Shown one piece after another: positions 1 to 7,702 of a stretch of 11,081 nt of DNA (positions are counted from its first letter, which is position 1; every line of letters begins with the position of its first letter). The DNA is from Chthoniobacterales bacterium (GTDB taxonomy: Bacteria; Verrucomicrobiota; Verrucomicrobiae; Chthoniobacterales; UBA10450): the NCBI GenBank assembly GCA_003244125.1, contig QHBL01000153.1, positions 1 through 11,081 on the forward strand, given 5' to 3'. The notes under the pieces were generated by a model. That model was not told where the DNA came from, did not search any database, and was given only the letters and a program-made list of their open reading frames with translations. The position numbers were made by a program, and so were the translations under genes.

Positions 1-94
1 AGGGACGGGCGCTGTCCCGTCCACGTCTTGAGGACGACACAGACGGACTCCCAACGCTGATTCCCGCAACCCCGCGTCCTGTGCGGTCGTCCCT
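1..94. repeat. Palindromic intergenic repeat with 7-bp terminal inverted repeats
   Basis: AGGGACG at 1-7 is the exact reverse complement of CGTCCCT at 88-94. Inside, GGACGGG (3-9) pairs with CCCGTCC (16-22). In an alternative fold, GGACGA (32-37) pairs with TCGTCC (87-92), continued by CACAG (38-42) with CTGTG (79-83) and ACG (43-45) with CGT (75-77). No coding sequence is visible. The left end may lie outside the window. A dispersed MITE/REP-like element is an inference, because only one copy is present here. The rest of the spacer, 134-221, shows nothing recognisable beyond being upstream of the gene at 222. Confidence 0.5.
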
Positions 95-101
95 CCAGAG
101 C

Positions 102-133
102 TACAGCGCCATGGCTGTATTCTCGATTCGAGA
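102..133. repeat. Two adjacent small palindromes
   Basis: TACAGC (102-107) and GCTGTA (114-119) form a 6-bp stem around a 6-base loop. Next to it, TCTCGA (121-126) and TCGAGA (128-133) mirror each other around a single T. They follow the 1-94 element directly and may belong to the same repeat. The CTACAGC arm resembles the arm of the element at 9712-9780. They could also be operator half-sites for the gene at 222, but nothing shows this. Confidence 0.35.
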
Positions 134-221
134 TAGCCAGATGTTCGATCGTACTGAACCAATTGCTTCCTCGCGCCGATGACCGAGCTAGTGTATCGAT
201 TGGATCCGTTTCGCAAATTTT

Positions 222-800
222 ATGAATGCCTATCTGCTGGCAGTAAATGTTGTTCGCGCCTGCTGGACTATTTTCCTGGTTGTCTGGTTGGTAACGGGGT
301 TCTCGACCAAACGCACCGTTTATCGCGAGAGCAGCGCGCGCCGGCTTCGCTACTGGCTGCTACTGATCGGTGCCTACGTTCTACTCGCTTACAGTCACCA
401 TCTTCCTTTCCCGTTTGATCACCGATTATTTCCACGCCTGCCACAGATCGCCTGGCTGGGCGCGGCGTTGTGTCTGGCGGGGCTGGTTTTTTGCGTCTGG
501 GCAAGGTTCGTCCTTGGGCGCAACTGGAGCGGTGTCGTTACGCTGAAGGAAGAGCATGAGTTGATCGTCCGGGGGCCGTATCGTTGTGTCCGCCACCCCA
601 TCTACACCGGACTTATCACGATGTATCTCGGCACTGCCATCGTGGCAGGATACTTCGGCGGAGTAATAGGAATCGTGCTGGTGTTCGCGAGCTTTTGGAT
701 AAAGCTCGGTGACGAGGAGAAACTGATGAGCAGGCAGTTTCCCGGAGAGTACGCCGACTATCAGGCGCGAGTAAAACGCATCGTGCCTTTTCTGTTTTAA
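222..800 (+). CDS. Isoprenylcysteine carboxyl methyltransferase-like membrane protein
   Basis: This 192-residue integral membrane protein belongs to the ICMT/PEMT-like methyltransferase superfamily. Hydrophobic segments lie at about 5-25, 43-58, 78-97 and 130-160. The family signature is in the C-terminal half: GRNWS (99-103), GPYRCVRHPIYTG (118-130), the acidic DEEKL (164-168) and the closing EYADYQARVKRIVPF (176-190). The RHP and EE...Y residues shape the S-adenosylmethionine site in this fold. Eukaryotic ICMT methylates prenylated cysteines. Bacterial relatives are mostly uncharacterised and may act on lipids or small thiols, so the substrate is unknown. The start at 222 puts the first membrane segment at the N-terminus. 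No Shine-Dalgarno sequence precedes it. The gene ends 46 bases before recQ on the same strand, so co-transcription is possible but functionally unexplained. Confidence 0.85.
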   Translation: MNAYLLAVNVVRACWTIFLVVWLVTGFSTKRTVYRESSARRLRYWLLLIGAYVLLAYSHHLPFPFDHRLFPRLPQIAWLGAALCLAGLVFCVWARFVLGRNWSGVVTLKEEHELIVRGPYRCVRHPIYTGLITMYLGTAIVAGYFGGVIGIVLVFASFWIKLGDEEKLMSRQFPGEYADYQARVKRIVPFLF

Positions 801-846
801 CTCTTCGCGTTAACTGATAATTAACCAGAGCAAAGATGTAACGGCA

Positions 847-3006
847 ATGATTGAACCGAAATTGATACCAGCCTTAAAACAATACTTTGGCTACGAAACT
901 TTTCGGCCGTTGCAATCAGAAATCATGCGGGACGCGCTGGCGGGACGGGACGTGTTTGTGTTGATGCCGACGGGCGGCGGAAAGTCACTCTGCTTTCAAT
1001 TGCCGGCCTTGTTGCGGGATGGTTTGACTATTGTGGTCTCGCCTCTGATCTCACTGATGAAAGATCAGGTGGATGCGCTGCAAGCCAGTGGAGTCGCCGC
1101 GACTTATCTCAACTCGAGCCTGGAACGGCGGGAAGCGGCGGAAAGATTTCGCGGCTTGAATCGCGCGCAGTATCAACTGCTCTACGTCGCGCCGGAGCGA
1201 CTGATGCAGGGTACGTTCCTGGAAGGAGCGGCGAACTGGAAGATCGCGCAACTCGCGATCGACGAAGCCCATTGTATCAGCGAATGGGGACACGATTTCC
1301 GTCCCGAGTACCGACAACTGGCGCGACTGCGGAAACTTCTGCCGGAGATCCCGATCATGGCGTTGACGGCGACCGCGACCGAACGCGTGCGCGACGACAT
1401 TGTGCGGCAACTAAAGTTGCGCGAAGCGCGAACCTATGTCGCAAGCTTTGACCGGCCCAACCTGACCTATCGGGTAGTTCCGAAAAGTGCGCCTTACGAG
1501 CAACTACTCAGCTTTCTGAAAGCGCGGCCACATGAGAGTGGCATTGTCTATTGCGCCAGCCGCAAAAGCGCGGACTCGCTCGCGCGCAATCTAATTGAAG
1601 ACGGCATTCCAGCGAAGCCTTACCACGCTGGCCTGGAAGGTAACGAGCGGTCGCGGCACCAGGAGATGTTTTTGCGCGATGATGCGCGGGTGATTACGGC
1701 GACGATTGCTTTCGGGATGGGGATTAACAAACCGAATGTGCGCTTTGTAATTCACTATGATTTACCGAAGAACATCGAGAGCTACTACCAGGAGACAGGG
1801 CGCGCCGGACGCGATGGTTTGCCGAGTGAGTGTCTGCTTTTGTTCAGCGCAGCGGATGTAGTGAAACAGCGACGGTTCATCGATGAAAAGAACGAGCAGG
1901 AACAGCGAATCGCGCACGAGCAACTACGGCAAATGGTGCACTTCGCCGAAACGAGGGAATGTCGCCGCAAAGTGTTGCTTCGTTACTTCGGCGAGCAACT
2001 GGCGGGCGAATCGTGCAATGGCTGCGATAATTGCCTCGAGCCGCGGGAAACATTCGATGGCACAGTGGAAGCGCAAAAGTTTCTTTCCTGCGTCTATCGG
2101 GTGCAACGAAAGAGCGGCTTCGGTTTTGGATTAAACCACATTATTGAGGTATTGACCGGCGCGAAGACAGAAGCGGTGCGGCAGCGCGGACATGATGGTC
2201 TTTCGACCTACGGGATTGGGCGTGAGGTAAAACGGGAGGCATGGCAGGCAATTGGACGCGAGCTGTTGCGGATGGAGCTACTGGAAGCTGCGCCGGGTAA
2301 GTTCGCTACCCTTGGCCTAACGAGAAGTGGGATGGAAGCGCTTCGCCAGCGCAGCTCCATTACACTGACCAAGCCGCCAGATGTAGCAGCGAAAACGAAA
2401 GGGACGCGTGCGGGCGCGATCGAGTGCGATGAAACCCTTTTCGCGCGGCTGCGGGATTTGCGGCGACAACTGGCGGACGAACGAAACGTGCCTGCTTACG
2501 TCATTTTTTCCGATGTGGCACTGCGCGAGATGGCGCGGAGCTATCCCCCTACTCCGGCGGAGTTTCGCCGGATTCCGGGAGTAGGCGAACAGAAGTTGAA
2601 GGATTTTGCCGAACCGTTTTTGGCGGACATTAAGAACTATTTGGAAGCGAATCCGCGCCAGCAGTTCGACGAGTCTCCGGCGGCGGTAGATGAGCCGGAG
2701 CGCAAGTTGAACCAGAGCGAGTCGGAAACGCTGCGACGTTTTCGGCGCGGCGAATCGATCGACGAGATTGGGCGCGCGCGCGGTTTCGTTCGTAGTACCA
2801 TCTGCGCGCATCTGACGCGCGCGATCGACGCGGGCGCGGCGCTAACGATAGATCAGTTTTTAACTGCGGAAGAACAACGCGAGATCAAACCTTCCTATCG
2901 GAGCGCCGGTCCGGCGAACCTAATGGGAATGCGCGATTCGCTGGGCGGCAAGTATTCGATCGAACAACTGCGAGTCTTTCGCGCCTTCGCCCAGCGGAAA
3001 AAGTGA
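847..3006 (+). CDS. recQ: ATP-dependent DNA helicase RecQ with C-terminal extension
   Basis: This 719-residue 3'-5' superfamily 2 DNA helicase acts in recombination and replication-fork repair. Helicase motifs appear in order: Walker A PTGGGKS (41-47), SPLISLMKDQ (65-74), DEAH (139-142) followed by the RecQ aromatic loop CISEWGHDF, ALTATAT (172-178), TIAFGMGINKP (286-296) and motif VI QETGRAGRDG (315-324). The RQC zinc site is complete with C372, C390, C393 and C396, and a winged-helix region follows at about 405-500. An HRDC domain spans about 525-600. Residues 620-719 form a further conserved-looking domain with a helix-turn-helix character (IDEIGRARGFVRSTICAHL), resembling the HTH_40 domain seen at the end of some RecQ proteins. 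E. coli RecQ, at about 610 residues, lacks it. No strong ribosome site precedes 847. The stop TGA overlaps the next start (TGATG). Confidence 0.97.
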   Translation: MIEPKLIPALKQYFGYETFRPLQSEIMRDALAGRDVFVLMPTGGGKSLCFQLPALLRDGLTIVVSPLISLMKDQVDALQASGVAATYLNSSLERREAAERFRGLNRAQYQLLYVAPERLMQGTFLEGAANWKIAQLAIDEAHCISEWGHDFRPEYRQLARLRKLLPEIPIMALTATATERVRDDIVRQLKLREARTYVASFDRPNLTYRVVPKSAPYEQLLSFLKARPHESGIVYCASRKSADSLARNLIEDGIPAKPYHAGLEGNERSRHQEMFLRDDARVITATIAFGMGINKPNVRFVIHYDLPKNIESYYQETGRAGRDGLPSECLLLFSAADVVKQRRFIDEKNEQEQRIAHEQLRQMVHFAETRECRRKVLLRYFGEQLAGESCNGCDNCLEPRETFDGTVEAQKFLSCVYRVQRKSGFGFGLNHIIEVLTGAKTEAVRQRGHDGLSTYGIGREVKREAWQAIGRELLRMELLEAAPGKFATLGLTRSGMEALRQRSSITLTKPPDVAAKTKGTRAGAIECDETLFARLRDLRRQLADERNVPAYVIFSDVALREMARSYPPTPAEFRRIPGVGEQKLKDFAEPFLADIKNYLEANPRQQFDESPAAVDEPERKLNQSESETLRRFRRGESIDEIGRARGFVRSTICAHLTRAIDAGAALTIDQFLTAEEQREIKPSYRSAGPANLMGMRDSLGGKYSIEQLRVFRAFAQRKK

Positions 3007-3734
3007 TGAGAGTAGCTGCTCTCTATGACATCCACGGAAATCTCCCAGCCCTAGAAGCGGTCCTGGCGGAAGTTCGCAAATTCGCAGTAGATCAAATTGT
3101 AGTTGTGGGCGATGTCGTGCCCGGCCCAATGCCAGGTGAATGTCTGGAATGTCTGCTGCATCTCGATCTGCCGGTGAAGTTCATTTCGGGGAATGGCGAA
3201 GTAGCTGTCCTAGCCGAGTTGGCGGGGCAACGCTCTCAGGTTCCGGAACAGTTTCGCGAAGCCGTCCGCTGGTCGGGGAACCAATTATCGGCTTCACAGG
3301 TACAGGCGGCCGCCAATTGGCCAAAAACGCTACACCAGACGATCAATGGAATCGGCCGAGTCTTGTTTTGTCACGCCACTCCACGGGATGAAAATGAGAA
3401 CTTTACTCAAGTTACCGAGGTAAATCGTCTGCTGCCAATTTTCCATGGATTGGAGGCGGATCTTGTCATCTGCGGTCACACTCATATGCAATTTGATCGG
3501 GTGATCGGCGATGTGCGAGTAGTGAACGCCGGCTCGGTGGGAATGCCATTTGGCAAACCCGGCGCTTACTGGGCCTTGTTAGGCCCGGAAGTTCAACTCC
3601 AGCGCACTAACTATGATCTCGAGCAGGCGGCAGCCGACATTCGTTCCACTAACTACCCACAAGCCCGCACCTTTGCGAACGATAACGTTCTACATCCGCC
3701 ATCCGAGATACAAATGCTCGAGCTACTGGCTTAA
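3006..3734 (+). CDS. Metallophosphoesterase (calcineurin-like, YfcE/MJ0936 type)
   Basis: This 242-residue soluble two-metal phosphoesterase has metal ligands in the standard order: D8 and H10 in DIHGN, D36 in GDVV, N63 in SGNGE, H123 in FCHATP, and H158 and H160 in GHTH, followed by VVNAGSVGMP (172-181). GNGE replaces the commoner GNHE, as is frequent in the YfcE-like subgroup, whose members hydrolyse phosphodiesters or small phosphate esters. The natural substrate cannot be told. ATG at 3006 is chosen over the in-frame GTG one codon earlier because it overlaps the recQ stop as TGATG, a usual coupling arrangement. The gene converges on the EamA gene with 10 bases between the stops, and no terminator hairpin is visible there. 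Confidence 0.92.
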   Translation: MRVAALYDIHGNLPALEAVLAEVRKFAVDQIVVVGDVVPGPMPGECLECLLHLDLPVKFISGNGEVAVLAELAGQRSQVPEQFREAVRWSGNQLSASQVQAAANWPKTLHQTINGIGRVLFCHATPRDENENFTQVTEVNRLLPIFHGLEADLVICGHTHMQFDRVIGDVRVVNAGSVGMPFGKPGAYWALLGPEVQLQRTNYDLEQAAADIRSTNYPQARTFANDNVLHPPSEIQMLELLA

Positions 3735-3744
3735 GGATACAATG

Positions 3745-4164
3745 TTAGCGGAGGGCGAGAATAATTGCGCCGGCGCAAATAAGGCTGCTGCCGAGCCATT
3801 GGGACCAGCTTAACCGTTCGCGCAAGAAAACAATCGCCAGAACGATGGTGAAAAGCACGCTCAGCTTATCGATGGGTGCGACCTGGGAAGCCGGTCCGAT
3901 TTGCAGCGCGCGAAAATAACAAACCCAGGACAAGCCGGTAGCAAAGCCGGAGAGGACGAGGAAGAGCCAGTTGCGGGCGCCGAGTTGGGCGATGCCGGCC
4001 GATGGCGCGGCGAGGAAAAAGAGCGACCAGGTGAAAAGCAAAATCACCGTTGTGCGAATGGCGGTGGCGAGATTGGAATCGACGCCTTCCACGCCGACCT
4101 TTGCCAGGATCGCCGTCACGCCGGCGAAAAGCGCGGAGAGAATTGCCCAGAAAAACCAGCTCAT
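3745..4164 (-). CDS. Half-size EamA/DMT-family membrane transporter
   Basis: This 139-residue membrane protein has a single EamA domain of five predicted transmembrane segments (about 3-22, 33-51, 65-85, 97-114 and 121-138). The motif GPASQVAPIDKLSVLFTIVL (90-109) followed by FLRERLSWSQWLG is typical of the family. Most EamA transporters carry two such domains in about 300 residues. Single-domain proteins of about 140 residues form a known subgroup (COG2510 type), probably working as dimers. Its cargo is unknown. The reading frame stays open upstream to 4377, but those 71 residues are polar, antisense-like and overlap the MFS gene. ATG at 4164 begins a proper membrane segment and lies 4 bases after the MFS stop, so it is preferred. 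It is the last gene of the minus-strand cluster. Confidence 0.85.
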   Translation of the reverse strand: MSWFFWAILSALFAGVTAILAKVGVEGVDSNLATAIRTTVILLFTWSLFFLAAPSAGIAQLGARNWLFLVLSGFATGLSWVCYFRALQIGPASQVAPIDKLSVLFTIVLAIVFLRERLSWSQWLGSSLICAGAIILALR

Positions 4165-4168
4165 TATT

Positions 4169-5464
4169 TTATGCGGTCGCTGCGGCGAGACGTTTGTTTT
4201 GCGCGCCTTTCCCAGCTCCGGTTTCAGGCATAAAGATCCAAAAAATCGCGAGCGCGATGCCGGCAATGACAGCGAGGAAAAGGACGGCGGCGTTGAATCC
4301 GCCGCGCTGGACGATGAAGCCGGTGATGCCGTTGGAAAGCGATGCGCCGAGACCAGTTGCGGTCGCCACCACGCCAAGAGTGAAGTTGAACCGGCCGGTG
4401 CCGCGAGTGAGATCGGCGATCACCAGCACGCTGACGACGCCGAAAATGGCGGCGCCAATTCCATCCATCAACTGCACGCTAACGAGGAAATAGGGGTTAT
4501 CGCTGAAGGTATAAAGAACTGCGCGGAGCGGGAGTGCGGCGAAGCCAACGATGAAGACGGCTTTGCGTCCCCACGATTTGGCGAAGCGTCCGGCGGCGAG
4601 CGCCACGGGGATCATGACCATTTGTGCGCCGACGATGCAGACTGCCATGAACAGGGTCGAGCTTTTGGCGTGGCCGCGGGCCAGTTTTTGTCCGATGAGC
4701 GGGAGCATGGCCGCGTTGGCGAAATGAAAGAGGACAACCGAGAGCATGAAAATGAGAAGGGAATGATTTTTTAGCACGCTCAAAATACCGCTGATAGCGC
4801 CGGTTTTGGCCGACATCTCTTCGCCTTTCTCGCACCCGCAAGAGCGGGGTAAGTCGATTTCACTTCCTCGAATAAAAAAAAGCGCGCCGATGGTGATAAC
4901 GCACATGACGACGGTAAAATAAAAAATAGAGCGTCGCGCCAGCAAATAACCGAGCAGTCCGGCCGCGACGGCGCTGAAAACGTTGCCGGCGTGACGAAGG
5001 TTTCGTTGCGCCCAATGCGCAAATCGAGCGCGGCGCGGCCGACGATGCCGAGGGTCATCCCAGCCATGGCGGGCGGGAAAAATGTGCCGACGATTCCGAT
5101 GACGATTTGCGCGGAGTGGACCTGCGCGAAGTTGTGAAAAAATCCGATGGAGAGCGAGCCCAGCGCGAGAAGCGCCACACCGATGGCGATCGCTTCGCGT
5201 TTGTAGCGCAGCCCATCGACGAAGGCCGACCGGAGTTTGGGCGATGAGGGCAGCGATGCCGGCGGTCGAAATGGCAATGACAATATCGCGCGGGTTCCAG
5301 TGCAGCGAAGCCGCGAGATAAATTGCGAGAAATGGCCCGAAGCCGGTCTGGACATCGGCCATGAGAAAGTTGACCGCGTCGAGCCCGCGCAAGGTTTTTT
5401 TGTTGGGGTTAATTTCCGGCGAGGAATTTTCCGCCGTCTTCGTGCCGGTTTGCTGTTTTTTCAC
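4169..5464 (-). CDS. MFS transporter disrupted by two compensating frameshifts
   Basis: The N-terminal part contains RGLDAVNFLMADVQTGFGP and the sixth codon block ends in ALIAQTPVG, typical of a major facilitator superfamily permease. After about 5230 the MFS homology continues in another frame (AFVDGLRYKREAIAIG, then FFPPAMAGMTLGIVG and LRIGRNETF). It returns to the first frame near 4996 as RHAGNVFSAVAAGLLGYLL and runs to the end. The first frame has no stop through the scrambled stretch, so the gene reads as one 431-residue ORF in which about 78 residues are wrong. With the shifts corrected it is a normal-length, 12-segment permease. GTG at 5464 is the likely start, 14 bases after the DUF486 stop. 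The shifts may be assembly errors, or the gene may be decaying. The transported substrate is unknown. Confidence 0.82.
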   Translation of the reverse strand: MKKQQTGTKTAENSSPEINPNKKTLRGLDAVNFLMADVQTGFGPFLAIYLAASLHWNPRDIVIAISTAGIAALIAQTPVGLRRWAALQTRSDRHRCGASRAGLALHRIFSQLRAGPLRANRHRNRRHIFPARHGWDDPRHRRPRRARFAHWAQRNLRHAGNVFSAVAAGLLGYLLARRSIFYFTVVMCVITIGALFFIRGSEIDLPRSCGCEKGEEMSAKTGAISGILSVLKNHSLLIFMLSVVLFHFANAAMLPLIGQKLARGHAKSSTLFMAVCIVGAQMVMIPVALAAGRFAKSWGRKAVFIVGFAALPLRAVLYTFSDNPYFLVSVQLMDGIGAAIFGVVSVLVIADLTRGTGRFNFTLGVVATATGLGASLSNGITGFIVQRGGFNAAVLFLAVIAGIALAIFWIFMPETGAGKGAQNKRLAAATA

Positions 5465-5478
5465 AATTGCAAACGCGC

Positions 5479-5808
5479 TCAGCTTTGGAAGAAGGTGAAA
5501 TAAACCGCACCGATGATAAGCGCGAAGGAAACGAGGTTGTTCCACTTTGGAAGCGTGCCGAAAAGAGCGAGGGCGACGGCGGTAAACACAACCAGGGTAA
5601 TACATTCCTGCATCACCTTGAGCTGGGTCACGCTCCACTGGTTGGAGCCGATGCGATTAGCTGGCACTTGAAAGATGTATTCAAAAAGCGCGATGCCCCA
5701 GCTCGCCAGAATGACAATCCAGAGTGGTTGGTCCTTGAACTTCAAATGACCGTACCAGGCAAGGTTCATAAATACGTTTGAGACAGTGAGTAAAATAATT
5801 GTCTTCAT
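5479..5808 (-). CDS. DUF486 (DMT-family) small membrane protein
   Basis: This 109-residue integral membrane protein has four predicted transmembrane helices (about 3-20, 28-46, 66-84 and 92-108). The conserved blocks of the DUF486/COG3169 family are clear: NVFMNLAWYGHLKF (11-24), EYIFQVPANRIG (43-54) and QLKVMQECITLVVF (62-75). The family is placed in the drug/metabolite transporter clan by fold, but its function is not established. The length matches the usual 105-120 residues. The start ATG at 5808 lies two bases beyond the GH15 stop, and the downstream MFS gene starts 14 bases after its own stop, so it is probably translated from the same transcript as both. Confidence 0.9.
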   Translation of the reverse strand: MKTIILLTVSNVFMNLAWYGHLKFKDQPLWIVILASWGIALFEYIFQVPANRIGSNQWSVTQLKVMQECITLVVFTAVALALFGTLPKWNNLVSFALIIGAVYFTFFQS

Positions 5809-5810
5809 AG

Positions 5811-7604
5811 CTACTTTGATCTTTTGTCGGGCCGAAAAAACTTTCCTTGTAAAAGCTGCGCGGTGGTAACCAGCGCCAAATGAGAGAACGCCTGTGGAAA
5901 GTTGCCGAGCTGCCGTTTGGCGCCGGGATCGTATTCTTCCGAGAGCAGGCCGAGGTCGTTCCGCAGTTTCAGCAGCCGCCCGAACATGGCGCGAGCTTCT
6001 CGCTTACGATTTGTTAGGTAGAGTGCGTTCACGAACCAGAACGAGCACGGCAGAAAAACGCCTTCGGTGCCGGGCAATCCATCGACGTTCCCCTCCTCCG
6101 GCCGGTAGCGCAGCACGAGGCCATCTACCATCAGATCGCGCTCAATCGCCGCGATGGTATTGAGCACGCGCGCGTCCGTCGCCGGCAGAAATCCGGTCAT
6201 CGGCATCATCAGCAGGCTGGCGTCGAGCGCATCGCTTCCGTAGGATTGGGTGAAGGCCCTGACCTTTGAGTTATAGCCGCGCTGACAGACTTCCTGGTGA
6301 ATTTGATCGCGAATTTTTTTCCAGCGTTCGAGTTCGTGGTCGTGGGATATTTTTCCGGTCTCGATAATGTTGATCGCGCGATGGAATGCCACCCAGGCCA
6401 TCATTTTGGAGTGAGTAAAATGTTTGCGACCGCCGCGCACTTCCCAAATGCCTTCATCCGGCTCCTGCCAATGGGATTCGAGAAACTTCATCAGCCCGCG
6501 CACCAATGCCCAATCCGTCTTGCTAACTTTGATGCCAGCTAACTGAGCGTGATAGGTGGAGCTAAGGACTTCGCCGTAAACATCGAGCTGAAATTGATTC
6601 GAAGCGGCGTTGCCGATCCGGACCGGTTTGGAATTTTCGTAACCACTGAGCCAGGGGATTTCGTATTCCTGCAGCCGCCGCTCTCCGCGCACGCCATACA
6701 TGATTTGCATTTGAGAAGGGCTGCCGGCGATGGCACGGAGCAACCATTCACGCCAGGAACGCGCTTCATCGACGTAGCCGGAGCGAATCAGCGCAAATAA
6801 AGTGAAGGTAGCGTCGCGCAACCAGCAGTAGCGATAATCCCAGTTACGCACGCCGCCGATCTGTTCCGGCAAGGAAGTAGTCGCGGCCGCGACAATTCCA
6901 CCGGTCGGCGCATAGGTGAGACCTTTGAGAGTAACCAGCGAGCGCACCACCGCCTCTCTCCATTTCCCCTGGTACCGGCAACTACCCGCCCATTTGCGCC
7001 AGAATTGTTCGGTATCGCGCAAAGCGTTGCCCGCCCGCACTGCTTTGGGAGGTTTCTCGTGCGAAGGAAACCAAGTCAGGACAAAGGGCGCGCGGTCACC
7101 TTTCTTTACTTCGAACTCCGCCACCGTGGTAAGGTCTTCACCGCGAGTGGGCATGGGCGTGCGCAGGATCAGCGCATTCGGTCCGGCGATCGCTTGCAAG
7201 CCGCCGTCGCGCTGGCGCACCCACGGGACGATGCTGCCATAGTCGAAGCGAATGACTAGCTCCATCCGCAAGGCGACTCTGCCGCGCACACCTTCGACGA
7301 TGCGGACGATATCGGGGTTGGTCCCGCGCGGCGGCATGAAATCGATCAATCGCACCGTGCCAGTGCGGGTTACCAGAGTGGTTTCGAGGATTAGTGAATT
7401 ACCGCGGTACTTGCGCGCGCAACGCTTCACCGTTTCGCACGGCTTAATGAGCCAGCGGCCATTTTTTGCGTCGCCAAGAAGCGCAGCGAAACAGGCCCCG
7501 GAATCGAAGCGCGGAAAACAAAGCCAATCGATCGAGCCATCGCGCGCCACCAGCGCCGCCGTCTGCGTGTCGCTAAGGAATCCGTAATCTTCGATTTTCG
7601 TCAT
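5811..7604 (-). CDS. Glycoside hydrolase family 15 protein (glucoamylase/trehalase-like)
   Basis: This 597-residue protein is full length for bacterial GH15, with no signal peptide, so it is probably cytoplasmic. The N-terminal beta-sandwich begins with the hallmark IEDYGFLSDTQTAALVARDG (4-23) and SIDWLCFPRFDS. The (alpha/alpha)6 catalytic barrel starts near 215 and holds GGVRNWDYRYCWLRDATFTL (250-269), QLDVYGEVL (339-347), DEGIWEVRGG (383-392) carrying the proposed catalytic acid, and SEEYDP (555-560) carrying the proposed base. GH15 enzymes invert alpha-glucosidic bonds. This subgroup includes mycobacterial trehalases as well as glucoamylases, so trehalose, maltodextrin or glycogen-derived glucans are the candidate substrates. 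Two bases separate its stop from the DUF486 start. No ribosome site is seen, and the 87 bases upstream are repeat sequence. Confidence 0.95.
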   Translation of the reverse strand: MTKIEDYGFLSDTQTAALVARDGSIDWLCFPRFDSGACFAALLGDAKNGRWLIKPCETVKRCARKYRGNSLILETTLVTRTGTVRLIDFMPPRGTNPDIVRIVEGVRGRVALRMELVIRFDYGSIVPWVRQRDGGLQAIAGPNALILRTPMPTRGEDLTTVAEFEVKKGDRAPFVLTWFPSHEKPPKAVRAGNALRDTEQFWRKWAGSCRYQGKWREAVVRSLVTLKGLTYAPTGGIVAAATTSLPEQIGGVRNWDYRYCWLRDATFTLFALIRSGYVDEARSWREWLLRAIAGSPSQMQIMYGVRGERRLQEYEIPWLSGYENSKPVRIGNAASNQFQLDVYGEVLSSTYHAQLAGIKVSKTDWALVRGLMKFLESHWQEPDEGIWEVRGGRKHFTHSKMMAWVAFHRAINIIETGKISHDHELERWKKIRDQIHQEVCQRGYNSKVRAFTQSYGSDALDASLLMMPMTGFLPATDARVLNTIAAIERDLMVDGLVLRYRPEEGNVDGLPGTEGVFLPCSFWFVNALYLTNRKREARAMFGRLLKLRNDLGLLSEEYDPGAKRQLGNFPQAFSHLALVTTAQLLQGKFFRPDKRSK

Positions 7605-7614
7605 GCGGTAGAGA

Positions 7615-7702
7615 GGACAGGATCAACAGGATTTTCCAGGATGAAGAATTGTGCGTCGGGTGCTCCCGGGAAAAACATCCGATCGATCCGCTCAATCCTG
7701 TT
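7615..7702. repeat. CAGGAT-type inverted repeat in the GNAT-GH15 spacer
   Basis: CAGGAT occurs three times in direct orientation (7618, 7627 and 7637), and its complement ATCCTG lies at 7695-7700. AACAGGATT (7625-7633) and AATCCTGTT (7694-7702) are an exact 9-bp inverted pair about 60 bases apart. A small CGGG/CCCG hairpin (7657-7668) sits between them. I recall similar 'CAGGATCAACAGGAT' repeats dispersed in soil bacterial genomes, but that cannot be verified here. The right arm covers the GNAT stop codon and last residues, so the repeat supplies that gene's end. It fills nearly the whole spacer. Confidence 0.55.

Noticed and set aside
2317..2811. Minus-strand open frame of 164 codons within recQ
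   Set aside because: Antisense shadow of the HRDC and C-terminal region of a clear RecQ.
3735..3744. Shared terminator between the convergent phosphoesterase and EamA genes
   Set aside because: Only 10 bases separate the stops, and no stem-loop with a T-run is seen around them.
4165..4377. N-terminal extension of the EamA protein to 210 residues
   Set aside because: The extra 71 residues are polar Ser/Pro/Arg-rich out-of-frame translation of the MFS 3' end.
3971..4774. Plus-strand open frame of 267 codons opposite the MFS and EamA genes
   Set aside because: Its composition is Ala/Glu/Arg-rich with no domain or hydrophobic pattern, and it lies fully antisense to two recognisable membrane-protein genes.
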